Source of the DNA: an uncultured Frankiales bacterium
GTDB lineage: Bacteria > Actinomycetota > Actinomycetes > Mycobacteriales > SCTD01
Reading direction: 5' to 3'
NCBI GenBank assembly: GCA_946479905.1
Contig: CAMLIA010000008.1
Span: forward strand, 1 to 50,987
DNA: 50,987 bases
This document shows, piece after piece, positions 33,810 through 43,100 of this stretch. The notes below the pieces were generated by a model, which did no database searches, had not been told where the DNA came from, and was given only the letters and a program-made list of their open reading frames with translations. The position numbers and the translations under genes were made by a program. Each line of letters opens with the position of its first letter. The first letter of the stretch is position 1.

Positions 33810-33911
33810 ACGGCAACGTTCAGCGCTGGGTGTCTCACCGCCGTGTCCCGACTGTGTCGGGCATGTGACGTGGTCCTCAACCTGCGGATCTCACGACGTG
33901 CGGCTCTCGCT

Positions 33912-33938
33912 GACACCTCAGGGAAACAAGCAAGTAAC
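33912..33938. promoter_or_regulatory. GlnR-box-like element in the nasA/nnaR divergent promoter
   Basis: GACAC-n6-GAAAC-n6-GTAAC fits the actinobacterial GlnR arrangement GTnAC-n6-GAAAC-n6-GTnAC with one mismatch (A for T in the first block) and exact spacing; the fourth block is not evident. It sits between the two divergent start codons, where nitrogen control of nitrate assimilation is expected. Confidence 0.5.
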
Positions 33939-33960
33939 GAGGAACCTGCACCGTGGTCGC

Positions 33961-35076
33961 GTGGACGACCTCCCCCTGTCCGGTTTCACGGTTGCCGTGA
34001 CGGCTGCGCGCCGCCGCGAGGAGCTGAGCAACCTGCTCGAGCGCCGCGGTGCGCGCGTGGTGGAGGCGCCGGCGATCCGGATCATCCCCACCGGCGACGA
34101 CGACCTGCTGCGCGCGGCGACCGAGCTCTGCGTCACCGACCCGCCGGACGTCGTCGTGGCCACCACAGGCATCGGCTTCCGCGGGTGGATGGAGGCAGCC
34201 GACGGCTGGGGGCTCGGCGAGCCGCTGCGGGCGCAGCTGCAGCAGGCGGAGCTGCTCGTGCGCGGACCGAAGGCGAAGGGTGCGGTCCGGGCCGCCGGGC
34301 TGGCCGAGTCGTGGTCGCCGGACAGCGAGTCCAACGACGAGGTCCTCAGCCGGCTGCTCTCCGACGGCGTCGTCGGGCGCCGCGTCGCCGTCCAGCTGCA
34401 CGGCGAGCCGCTGCCGGACTTCTGCAACGCACTGACCAAGGCGGGTGCCACCGTGATCGAGATCCCGGTCTACCGCTGGATGCCGGCGGCCGACATCAGG
34501 CCGCTGCGCCGGCTCGTGGATCAGGTCGCCACCAAGCAGGTGGACTGCGTCACGTTCACGTCCGCACCCGCCGTGGCGAGCATGCTCAAGGTGGCAGCGG
34601 ACGAGGGGCGCGGCGACGCGCTGCTCACCGCGCTGCGGACCGAAGTCCTCGCCGCCTGCGTCGGCCCGGTCACCGCCGCCCCCCTGCAGCGGCTGGGCGT
34701 CCCGACCGTGCAGCCCGAGCGCGCCCGGCTGGGGGCCCTCGTCCGTACCGTGGTCGAGGAGCTGCCGACCCGCCGCACCCGCGCGATCAGCGCGGGCAAC
34801 CACGAGCTGAGACTGCGCGGCCACAGCGTCCTCGTCGACGGCACCGCCGTGGCACTCACCGCACGGCAGGCCGCGGTGCTGTCCGCGCTGGTCGGCAGCG
34901 GGGGCCGGGTGCTGTCGCGCGCGGAGCTGCTGAAGCTGGCCTGGCACGACGAGCCGGCCGACGAGCACGCCGTGGAGATGACCGTGGCGCGGCTCCGCAG
35001 CGCCCTCGGGCCGGCCGGCAGCGTCGTCCAGACGGTCGTGAAGCGCGGCTACCGGCTCGCCGTCTCACAGCCCTGA
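33961..35076 (+). CDS. nnaR: NnaR-type nitrate assimilation regulator (HemD-like domain plus winged helix)
   Basis: 371 residues. ~1-265 is a uroporphyrinogen-III synthase-like domain (LSGFTVAVTAARRREEL; CVGPVTAAPLQRLGV). ~275-370 is an OmpR/PhoB-type winged helix (LTARQAAVLSALVGSGG, VEMTVARLRSALG, VVKRGYRLAV). This fusion is known in Streptomyces as NnaR, a co-activator with GlnR of nitrate genes. The HemD part probably senses or has lost catalysis. The GTG at 33961 fits the usual NnaR N-terminus; an upstream in-frame GTG at 33865 would place the GlnR box inside the gene. Confidence 0.85.
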   Translation: MDDLPLSGFTVAVTAARRREELSNLLERRGARVVEAPAIRIIPTGDDDLLRAATELCVTDPPDVVVATTGIGFRGWMEAADGWGLGEPLRAQLQQAELLVRGPKAKGAVRAAGLAESWSPDSESNDEVLSRLLSDGVVGRRVAVQLHGEPLPDFCNALTKAGATVIEIPVYRWMPAADIRPLRRLVDQVATKQVDCVTFTSAPAVASMLKVAADEGRGDALLTALRTEVLAACVGPVTAAPLQRLGVPTVQPERARLGALVRTVVEELPTRRTRAISAGNHELRLRGHSVLVDGTAVALTARQAAVLSALVGSGGRVLSRAELLKLAWHDEPADEHAVEMTVARLRSALGPAGSVVQTVVKRGYRLAVSQP

Positions 35077-35096
35077 TCCGGCCCGGTGCGCGCAAT

Positions 35097-35134
35097 GTGA
35101 CAACCCGGGTCACCTTCCGACACCTGCGTGTTTC
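35097..35134. promoter_or_regulatory. Candidate GlnR/NnaR-type operator upstream of narK
   Basis: GTGAC (35097-35101) and GTCAC (35109-35113) form a dyad with a 7-nt spacer, followed by GACAC-n6-GTTTC (35119-35134), which resembles GlnR half-sites with imperfect spacing. It lies in the 115-nt gap before the narK ATG. Confidence 0.35.
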
Positions 35135-35191
35135 CCGGCGTTCCTAGCGTCCCTCCGCAACAGCGAACCGCTCCCGATGGAGGAACAGCAG

Positions 35192-36589
35192 ATGACGGCA
35201 ACGCTCGATCAGGTCGAGGCAACACCCAACGGGTGGGTCGACGAGTGGGACCCGGAGAACCCGGCGTTCTGGGAGGCCAGCGGCAAGAAGGTCGCCCGGC
35301 GCAACCTCGTCTTCTCGATCCTGTCGGAGCACATCGGCTTCTCGGTCTGGACCATGTGGTCGGTCCTGGTGCTCTTCCTCGGCATCAAGTACGGCTTCCC
35401 CGGCCCGAAGAACATCGGCAAGGCGATGTACCACGGGCACCTGGTCACGAAGGCCGACGTGCTGCACGCCGCCAGTGACAAGTTCCTGCTCATCTCCGTC
35501 CCGGCGGCCATCGGCTCCTTGCTGCGGCTCCCGTACACCTTCGCGGTGGCGAGGTTCGGCGGTCGCAACTGGACGGTCATCAGCGCGCTGCTGCTGCTCG
35601 TACCGCTGGTCGTGACCTACGCGGTCCTCGAGCCCGGCGTCTCCTACGGCACGCTGCTGATCTGCGGCGCGCTGGCAGGTGTCGGCGGCGGCAACTTCGC
35701 CTCGTCGATGGCCAACATCAACTCCTTCTACCCCGACCGCCTGAAGGGTCGGGCCCTCGGCCTGAACGCCGGCGGCGGCAACCTCGGCGTCGCAGCGGTG
35801 CAGCTGGTCGCCCTCGCGGTCATCGCCTACCAGGGCAAGCTGACGGCGAACCCCCGCACCCTCATCGCGATCTACATCCCGCTCGTCCTCGTCGCCGCTG
35901 CGCTCGCCTGGTTCAACATGAACAACCTCACCGGCGCGAGGAACGCCAAGCGCGCCATGCGCGACGTCTGCAAGGACCCGCACACCTGGGTGATGTCGTT
36001 CCTCTACATCGGGACCTTCGGCTCGTTCATCGGCTTCGGGTTCGCGTTCGGCCAGGTGCTGACGACGCAGTTCAAGGCCGACTACCCGACCCCGCTCGAC
36101 GCGGCGTACCTCACGTTCCTCGGTCCGCTCGTCGGCTCGCTCATCCGCCCGGTCGGTGGCTGGCTCGCCGACCACCTCGGCGGCGCCCGGGTCACTGCCG
36201 TCAACTTCGTGCTCATGGGCGGCGCCGCCACGGTGGTCCTCATGGCCTCGCAGCACAAGTCGCTCGACCTCTACCTCATCGGCTTCCTCGCCCTGTTCAC
36301 CTTCTCCGGGATCGGCAACGGCTCGACGTACAAGATGATCCCGGCGATCTTCAAGCAGCGCACCGAGTCCTTCCACGAGGCGCAGCGGATGTCCGGCGCC
36401 CTGATCGGTCTCGCCGGTGCCATCGGCGCCTTCGGCGGCGTGCTCGTCAACGTCGCCTTCCGGCAGAGCTTCCTGCACTCCGGCAAGGCCGACAGCGCCT
36501 ACATCGCGTTCATCGCGTTCTACGTCGCCTGCCTCGTCCTGACCTGGGCCGTCTACCTGCGGCCGGGTCGCAGCCTGCAGCGCGTCTGA
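35192..36589 (+). CDS. narK: Nitrate/nitrite MFS transporter
   Basis: 465 residues, about 12 membrane helices. The nitrate signatures of the NarK/NasA/NrtP family are present: GALAGVGGGNFASSMANINSF around residue 165 with PDRLKGRALGLNAGGGNLG, and FTFSGIGNGSTYKMIPAIF in the C-terminal half. The ATG at 35192 is chosen because GGAGGA lies 7 nt upstream; the ATG at 35177 is itself in that ribosome site. It supplies nitrate to the divergent nasA operon and may export nitrite. Confidence 0.92.
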   Translation: MTATLDQVEATPNGWVDEWDPENPAFWEASGKKVARRNLVFSILSEHIGFSVWTMWSVLVLFLGIKYGFPGPKNIGKAMYHGHLVTKADVLHAASDKFLLISVPAAIGSLLRLPYTFAVARFGGRNWTVISALLLLVPLVVTYAVLEPGVSYGTLLICGALAGVGGGNFASSMANINSFYPDRLKGRALGLNAGGGNLGVAAVQLVALAVIAYQGKLTANPRTLIAIYIPLVLVAAALAWFNMNNLTGARNAKRAMRDVCKDPHTWVMSFLYIGTFGSFIGFGFAFGQVLTTQFKADYPTPLDAAYLTFLGPLVGSLIRPVGGWLADHLGGARVTAVNFVLMGGAATVVLMASQHKSLDLYLIGFLALFTFSGIGNGSTYKMIPAIFKQRTESFHEAQRMSGALIGLAGAIGAFGGVLVNVAFRQSFLHSGKADSAYIAFIAFYVACLVLTWAVYLRPGRSLQRV

Positions 36590-36740
36590 TCTCGCGCCTG
36601 TCGGGTTCCTGACAAGGGGGGCGGCCGGGTTGTCCGGGTATGGCTAGGTTCCTCGCCTGTACATGCCGATCGTGCCAGCCACTGGGGGTGCTGGCCCGGG
36701 CCCCTCGGGGCGCGGAGACGGCATCGCGGAGGGGGGCCTC

Positions 36741-39700
36741 ATGCCGGGTCTGCGCAAGCTTGTCTTCACCTCGGGCGCGTCAGCGCTCATGCTGCTGTCC
36801 TGGATGCCACCGGCGTTCGCGACCGACGGCTCGCTGCCGGGCGGCACACCGATCTCGGTGGACATCACGTCACCTGCCGACGGCAGCAGCGTGCCGTACG
36901 GCAGTGACCTCTCGTTCACCGGTACGGCGAGCGTCGGCGGAGCCGACACCACGCCGCACACGGCACTCGTCTACGACGTCGACGTGTCCGGGAGCACCCA
37001 GACCATCGCGAGCCCGCAGTCGGGGGCGCAGTGCGGTGACGTGAACACCGACGGCACACCCGGGACCGTGCTCGACTGCGAGGTCAAGTCGCTGCTCAAC
37101 CTCAACCAGCAGGCCGTCAACCACGGCTCCGTGGCCGACGTGGGTGCCGTGGCACTCGGGGGCGCCGGAGGTGGCAGCGGCGTCGGGGACTCGGTCAAGG
37201 GCGACGTGGTCCCGACCAGCGGCATCCAGCTCCTCACGACGCCCACCGCGGACATCAACAACGCCGGCGGGCGCGACATCGAGCAGGTCCTGAAGTCGAC
37301 CTTCATCCCCGGCTTCAACCTCTTCTCCCACGTGCAGGCCACCTCGTCGAACACCAACTACGAGGACAACGTCATCGAGGCGAACAACGACATCGCCGCC
37401 AGCACCGCGACGGCCAAGGTGATCGTCCTCGTGTCCGACGGCCTCCCGACCATCGGCAACTCCGGACTGCCCGGCGCCGACTTCCAGGGCCGGTTCCCGA
37501 ACGCTGCCGCGTTCCGGACCTGGGTGGACTCGGTGACCCCTGCCAACACGAAGTTCGTCACCTTCGCGGTGGGCGCGAACGCCGTCTGCAACCCCGCGGT
37601 GTTCAACGGCTGGGGCACCCTGCAGGACATCGCCGCGGCGACCGGCGGCACCTGCTCCCAGGTCGTCGACCCGGCCGCCCTGCCCGACTTCCTCCCGCAG
37701 GTCATCAACTCGCAGCTGCTCGGTCTCGACCTCGAGGAGGGCGCGAGCAGCTTCGCGGTCACCAGCGACCCCGCCCTGCCGGCGAACGGTCCGGTGAGCG
37801 CGACCTGGAGCTCGACCGTGCCCAGCCCGACGCCCGGGTCGCACACCTACTGCGCCTCTGCGAACGGGCAGGACGCGGGCGGCACGGGCTCGGTGAAGGA
37901 GTGCGTCGACGTCGACGTCGTGGCGGTCAACCCGGGCGGTCCGTACGGCGGCAACAGCACCGACACCGAGGGCAGCGCCGTGCCCATCAGCGCGGTCGTC
38001 AACGGCGGTGCCGTCTTCGACCACTGGACGTACGACGCGTCGGGAGTGGACGCGGGCGCGACCTGCTCCTTCGCTGACGCCGGTGCGCCGTCGACGACGG
38101 TGACCTGCACGGACGACGGGGTCTACACCCTGAAGGCCGTCACCGACGTGGAGTCCCGCACGGCCACGCTGACCCTGGGCAACGCCGCACCCGACCTGCA
38201 GCCGCTGACGCTGTCGTCCAGCGGAACGGTCTTCGCAGGCAGCGCGCTCACGGTCACCGGCCACTACACCGACGCCGGGGCCAACGACACACCCACCTGC
38301 TCCGTCGACTTCGTCACCGAGGGAGCGAGCGAGACCGGGACCGTCACGGATGCCGCCGGCAGCGGTGACTGCAGCGCCACCCACATCCTGACGCAGACCG
38401 GGCCGCACACCATCACGATGGCGATCGACGACCAGGACGGCGGCACCGACAGCGAGCAGACGGTCGGCGAGGTCGACGTCGTCAGCTTCTCGATCAACCC
38501 GGGCTCCGAGCAGGACGGCTCCTACGCCGGCGTGGAGGGCACGGCGGTCCACCCGTCGGTCGACGTCCCCGACGGCACCTCCCTGACGTGGAGCGTGACC
38601 CCGTCGGCGCCCGTCGACCCGGGCACCGACTGCGTGATCGACGACCCGTCCAGCAAGACGCCCGCCGTCACGTGCGACGACGACGGCGCGTTCACGCTGC
38701 ACGTGGACGCCACCCTGAACGGCTCGCACGCCTCCGGCGACATCCCGATGACGATCGCGAACGCCGACCCGGTGCTCGCGACGCCGACGCTGAGCCCGAG
38801 CGGCACGGTCCTGACCGGCACCACGGTGACCGTGACGGGCAGCTTCAGCGACCCGGGCAGCAACGACGCGCACACCTGCTCGGTGGTCTGGAGCGACGGG
38901 GCGACGTCCACCACGGTCGTCGACGAGACGGCCGGCGCCGGCACGTGCACCGCCAGCCGGTCCCTCGACACCGCCGACACCTACACGGCGACGATGACCG
39001 TCGACGACTCCGACGGCGGCACGGCGCAGGCCACCAGCGACCCGGTGTCGGCGATCGACATCACCATCAACCCGGGCAGTGGCCCGGGCGGCGCCTACAC
39101 GGGCGTCGAGGGCAGTGCTGTCCACCCGACGGCGACCGTCCCCTCAGGGACGACCCTGAGCTGGTCGGCCGCGCCTGACTCGGGGACGGACGCCGGCGCC
39201 GCCTGCGCGGTCGCAGGGACCTCGACGGCACCTGCGATCACCTGCACCGACGACGGCGCCTACACGATCACCGTGACGGCGACCCGCTCAGGTCACACGT
39301 CGTCGGCGACCGTCCCGCTGCTGCTCGACAACGTGGCTCCGGTGACGGGCACGTCGTCGCTCAGCGCGACGGTCGTGCCCATCGGCACCAGCGTGACGGT
39401 GACGACACCGTTCACGGACGCCGGCACCAACGACACCCACACCTGCACCGTGCGGTGGGACGACGCGCTCACAGCCGTGGCCGGGACCGTCACCGAGTCG
39501 GCCGGAACGGGGTCGTGCCGGAGGACAGACAGCTTCACGACGCCGGGCATCTACCGGGTGGTCAGCACGGTCACCGACGACGACAGCGGGTCGGGCGCCT
39601 CGACCTACGAGTACCTCGTGGTCTACGACCCCTCGGCCGGCTTCGTGACCGGCGGCGGGACGGTCAACGTCGCACCAGGGTCGTACCCGACCGTCCCGGC

Positions 39701-40085
39701 GCTGACCGGCAAGGGCACCTTCGGCTTCGAGTCGAAGTACAAGAAGGGCACGTCCACGCCGACCGGCAACACCGAGTTCCAGTTCCACGCCGCGAGCTTC
39801 AACTTCAGCTCGGTCGACTACCAGTGGCTGGTGGTCTCCGGGGCGAAGGCGCAGTTCAAGGGCACCGGCACCGTGAACGGCGCGAGCGGCTACGGCTTCC
39901 TCGTGACCGCGACCGACGGCCAGGTGACCGGCGGCGGCGGCGTCGACAGGTTCCGGATCAAGATCTGGGAGCTGGCGAGCGGCACGACCGTGTTCGACAA
40001 CAGCATGGGGTCGAGCACGGACATCGACTCGGCGAGCCCGCAGGCGCTCACCAGCGGCAGCATCGTGATCCACGCCGCCAAGTAG
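36741..40085 (+). CDS. Large secreted VWA and Ig/PKD-repeat surface protein
   Basis: 1,114 residues. Signal peptide ending AFA (~residue 31). VWA domain ~75-345 with MIDAS DVSGS (~82) and VLVSDGLPTIG. Then three tandem ~190-residue units (397-~965), each an NPG...EG-AV Ig-like module plus a PKD-like module with DAGxNDTHTC-type cysteines. The C-terminal ~145-residue domain (GFVTGGGTVNV, VDRFRIKIWE) resembles one seen at the end of other actinobacterial secreted proteins. No sortase motif or membrane tail, so released or held non-covalently. Probable adhesion or matrix role; unproven. ATG at 36741 follows GGAGG. Strong terminator downstream. Confidence 0.82.
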   Translation: MPGLRKLVFTSGASALMLLSWMPPAFATDGSLPGGTPISVDITSPADGSSVPYGSDLSFTGTASVGGADTTPHTALVYDVDVSGSTQTIASPQSGAQCGDVNTDGTPGTVLDCEVKSLLNLNQQAVNHGSVADVGAVALGGAGGGSGVGDSVKGDVVPTSGIQLLTTPTADINNAGGRDIEQVLKSTFIPGFNLFSHVQATSSNTNYEDNVIEANNDIAASTATAKVIVLVSDGLPTIGNSGLPGADFQGRFPNAAAFRTWVDSVTPANTKFVTFAVGANAVCNPAVFNGWGTLQDIAAATGGTCSQVVDPAALPDFLPQVINSQLLGLDLEEGASSFAVTSDPALPANGPVSATWSSTVPSPTPGSHTYCASANGQDAGGTGSVKECVDVDVVAVNPGGPYGGNSTDTEGSAVPISAVVNGGAVFDHWTYDASGVDAGATCSFADAGAPSTTVTCTDDGVYTLKAVTDVESRTATLTLGNAAPDLQPLTLSSSGTVFAGSALTVTGHYTDAGANDTPTCSVDFVTEGASETGTVTDAAGSGDCSATHILTQTGPHTITMAIDDQDGGTDSEQTVGEVDVVSFSINPGSEQDGSYAGVEGTAVHPSVDVPDGTSLTWSVTPSAPVDPGTDCVIDDPSSKTPAVTCDDDGAFTLHVDATLNGSHASGDIPMTIANADPVLATPTLSPSGTVLTGTTVTVTGSFSDPGSNDAHTCSVVWSDGATSTTVVDETAGAGTCTASRSLDTADTYTATMTVDDSDGGTAQATSDPVSAIDITINPGSGPGGAYTGVEGSAVHPTATVPSGTTLSWSAAPDSGTDAGAACAVAGTSTAPAITCTDDGAYTITVTATRSGHTSSATVPLLLDNVAPVTGTSSLSATVVPIGTSVTVTTPFTDAGTNDTHTCTVRWDDALTAVAGTVTESAGTGSCRRTDSFTTPGIYRVVSTVTDDDSGSGASTYEYLVVYDPSAGFVTGGGTVNVAPGSYPTVPALTGKGTFGFESKYKKGTSTPTGNTEFQFHAASFNFSSVDYQWLVVSGAKAQFKGTGTVNGASGYGFLVTATDGQVTGGGGVDRFRIKIWELASGTTVFDNSMGSSTDIDSASPQALTSGSIVIHAAK
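37929..39640 (+). repeat. Three in-frame tandem repeats in the VWA protein gene
   Basis: Units start at 37929, 38496 and 39069 (lengths 189, 191 and about 190 codons). Each opens NPGG/NPGS, then Y-x-GVEG-x-AVHP-like, an EDxGAF/YT-like strand with a conserved TC-DDG, and a second module containing GANDTPTC, GSNDAHTC or GTNDTHTC. Repeats 2 and 3 are closest to each other. Confidence 0.75.
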
Positions 40086-40091
40086 CCCGCC

Positions 40092-40132
40092 GCCGGTGCC
40101 CCGGCCCGTCCTCGGACGGCCGGGGCACCGGC
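40092..40132 (+). terminator. Strong hairpin terminator after the VWA protein gene
   Basis: GCCGGTGCCCCGGCC (40092-40106) and GGCCGGGGCACCGGC (40118-40132) form a perfect 15-bp stem, extended by CGTC/GAC with a small bulge. It begins 7 nt after the stop codon. Confidence 0.8.
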
Positions 40133-40177
40133 GTGTCCGCCACCAGAAACCCGGGCGACGCCGTCGGACTTCTCCCC

Positions 40178-40183
40178 TACGGT
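40178..40183 (+). promoter_or_regulatory. Putative -10 of a leaderless ABC exporter promoter
   Basis: TACGGT, 7 nt before the ATG at 40191. Confidence 0.45.
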
Positions 40184-40190
40184 CGGCCCG

Positions 40191-43100
40191 ATGACCGCGA
40201 CCCGGGTGGAGACCCCACCGACCCCGTCGCCGGCGCCTCATGTCGCACCCGACCGGGCGCTCGGCTGGGAGCGGCTGCGCGGGCCCCTGACGGTCTGGGC
40301 GCTGGCCGCCGCGGCCGTCGCCGCGCTCGGCGAGTCCCTCGGGACTGTCGTGTCCGGTCGGCTGGTGCAGGCGCCCTCCGGTCGCCTGGTCGCCGTGCTC
40401 GCGGTCTGTGTGGTCGGGGGCGCGGTGCTGGACTCCGCCGGCCGCATCGTGTGGGCGCGCGTGGTGGACCACGCCGAGGGACGGCTGCGGACGGATCTGC
40501 TCCAGGTGGCGCTCGACCAGCCGTTGAGCACCCTGACCGAGACCGCCGTCGGTGAGATCTACGACCGCGTCGACGACGACACCCACGAGCTCGGGACCCT
40601 GCTGCGACGGATGGTCTGGGACCTCGCCCGGACGGTCCTGCGCACGGTGCCGCTCTGGGTCGTCGGGGGTCTGACGTGGTGGCCGGCGTGGTTCCTCTTC
40701 CCCCTCGTGGCCGGCCTGGTGTACGCCGCCGTGCGGCCGCTCACGCACGTGGTCGCGGAGCGCAAGCTGGCCGAGGAGATCGCGTGGACGGACCACACCG
40801 CCGTGCTGGAGGAGGGCATCGCCGCCCGGGACGACCTGCGTTCCAGCCTGGGCCAGGCCTTCCTCGTACGACGGTGCGCCGAGCTCTCCGCCGAGCTGCT
40901 CCGGCGGGTGACCGCGACGGCCGAGACGGCGAGCCGGCTGTCCCGGCGCTCGAGCCTGATCCTGCACGCGCTGCTCGCCGGCACCACGGTCTCGGGTGCC
41001 GCGCTCGTCAGCTCCGGGCACCTGTCGACGGCCTCCCTCGTCACGCTGTTCCTCGTCACGAGCGCGTTCGTCGGCCAGATCGACCAGGTCGGCCGGCACG
41101 TCCCCGACCTGCAGCAGGGCCTCGGCGCCCTGACCCGACTGCGCCAGCTGCTCGCCGTCGAGCCGGAACCCGCGGGTGGCCTGCCGGTGCCTCGTGGCCC
41201 GCTGGACATCTCCGTGCGCGGGCTGACCTTCAGCTACCCCGAGGGGACCTTCGCGCTCCGCGACATCGACCTGGAGATCCCCGCCGGTCGCACGGTCGCC
41301 CTCGTCGGCCGGACCGGGAGCGGCAAGTCCACGCTGGCTGCGCTGCTCTCGCGAGCGGTCGACCCGCCCCGGGGCACCGTCCTCGTGAACGGCATCGACG
41401 TCCTGGACCTCGACCTGCAGGCGCTGCGGTCGGTCGTCGGCGTGGTCACCCAGCGGACCGAGATCCTCGCCGCCAGCCTGGCGGACAACATCACGCTGTT
41501 CGCCGACGTCCCGCGCGAGACCGTCCTCGACGCCGTCGAGGTCCTCGGGCTGACGGACTGGGTGGCGGGGTTGCCACGCGGGCTGGACACACCGCTGGGG
41601 CCGGGCGGTTCCTCGCTGTCCGCCGGCGAGGAGCAGCTGGTGGCGTTCGCCCGGCTCCTCGTCCGCGACGTGCAGGTCGTCGTCCTGGACGAGGCGACGG
41701 CCCGCATGGACCCCTCGACCGAGGCGCGCGTGGTGCATGCCGCCGACGCGCTCCTCTCCCACCGGACGGGCGTCGTCGTGGCGCACCGCCTGTCGACGAC
41801 CGCCCGGGCGCACCACGTCGTCCTGCTCGACCACGGGCGGGTCGCGCAGCAGGGACCTCGCCTCGAGCTGTCCGCGATGGCGGGCGCCTTCCAGGACCTG
41901 CTGCTGGCCGCCGGAGACGCCGGTGCGGCGGAGGCCGACCTCGGCGCCGCCCTGGGCAGTGCCCGCCGGTCCGGGACCCCCCTGCAGCTACCGGATCCGG
42001 GTCCCGGCCCACGGCTGGCTCGCGCGACGTGGCACCTGCTCCGCATCCACCCGCAGTGGGGGCTGCTCGGAGCCGCGCTGTTCCTCCTCTCGGCACTGCT
42101 GGGCGCGTACGGCGCCCTGACCGGGCTCGCCTGGGGGCACGTGGTCGAGGACCTGCACCGCGGACGCACCCCGTGGCTGTCGGGTGCCCTCCTCACCACC
42201 AGCCTGCTCGTCGGGCCGGTGTTCCTGTCGTGGGCGACCCGCCGCTACCCGCGGTGGTGGGTCGCCGGGATGCTGCGGGTCCGCCTCGCGACGCTGCTCG
42301 GCCAGACCGGCCAGCGCCGGCTGGCCCGCACCCCGCCGGGTGAGGTCGTCGCCCGGGCGTTGGATGCCGACCGGTTCGCGCGGTACGGCGACCGCTGGGT
42401 CGACCTGGCCAACGGGGTGCTCATCGTGGTCGTCACCGGGGTCGCGGCGAGGAGCATGCTGGCCGGCGCGGTCCTCGCGACCGTCATGGCCGTCTCCGCC
42501 ACCGCCGCCCGCATCGGGTCCCCCGTGGCCGGTCGCTCGGCCGTCGCCTCGTCCGCCGCGCGAGCCCGGTTCGGACGCGCGCTCGTCTCCACTCTCGACT
42601 GCGCGCGCACCGTGAAGCTCGCCGCGGCCACACCGGCCCTGCAGCGGCACCTGCGTCAGGTCGACGGTGGCCGGGTGGAGGCAGCGGTCCTCGAGCACCG
42701 CGTCCAGGCGGTCCTGGACGGCGTCCCCGTCGTGCTCGTGAAGGCCGGCGTCGTGATCGCCTGGCTCGTGTTCCTGCTGGACGGCTGGGGGCTCGCGACG
42801 ACGCTGCTCGTGACCACGGCGGTGAACGGCTTCGAGTGGTTCGGTCGGGTGGCCGGGGCGGTCATCACCGAGGCTCCAGGCGTCCGCGGCTGGCACCAGG
42901 CCACCTGCCGGCTGGCCGGCGGTGTCGACCTCGTCGACCTGCCACCCGGTGTCGACCTCGTGCACGGCACCGCGCCGGAGCCGCACACCGAGCCGGTGGA
43001 GCCCTTGCACCGCCTCGAGCTGCAGGGCCTCACGGCGGTGCACGACGACGGGACGCTCGGGGTGCAGGACGTCGACCTCACCGTCGACGCCGGCCAGCTG

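Noticed and set aside
33865..33960. Upstream GTG start that would extend NnaR by 32 residues
   Set aside because: The extension has no resemblance to NnaR N-termini, lacks a ribosome site and would bury the GlnR-like box in coding sequence.
32736..35147. Plus-strand open frame of 803 codons across nasA and nnaR
   Set aside because: It runs antisense to nasA and then out of frame through nnaR; both real genes have clear domains, and the long frame exists only because stops are rare in this GC-rich DNA.
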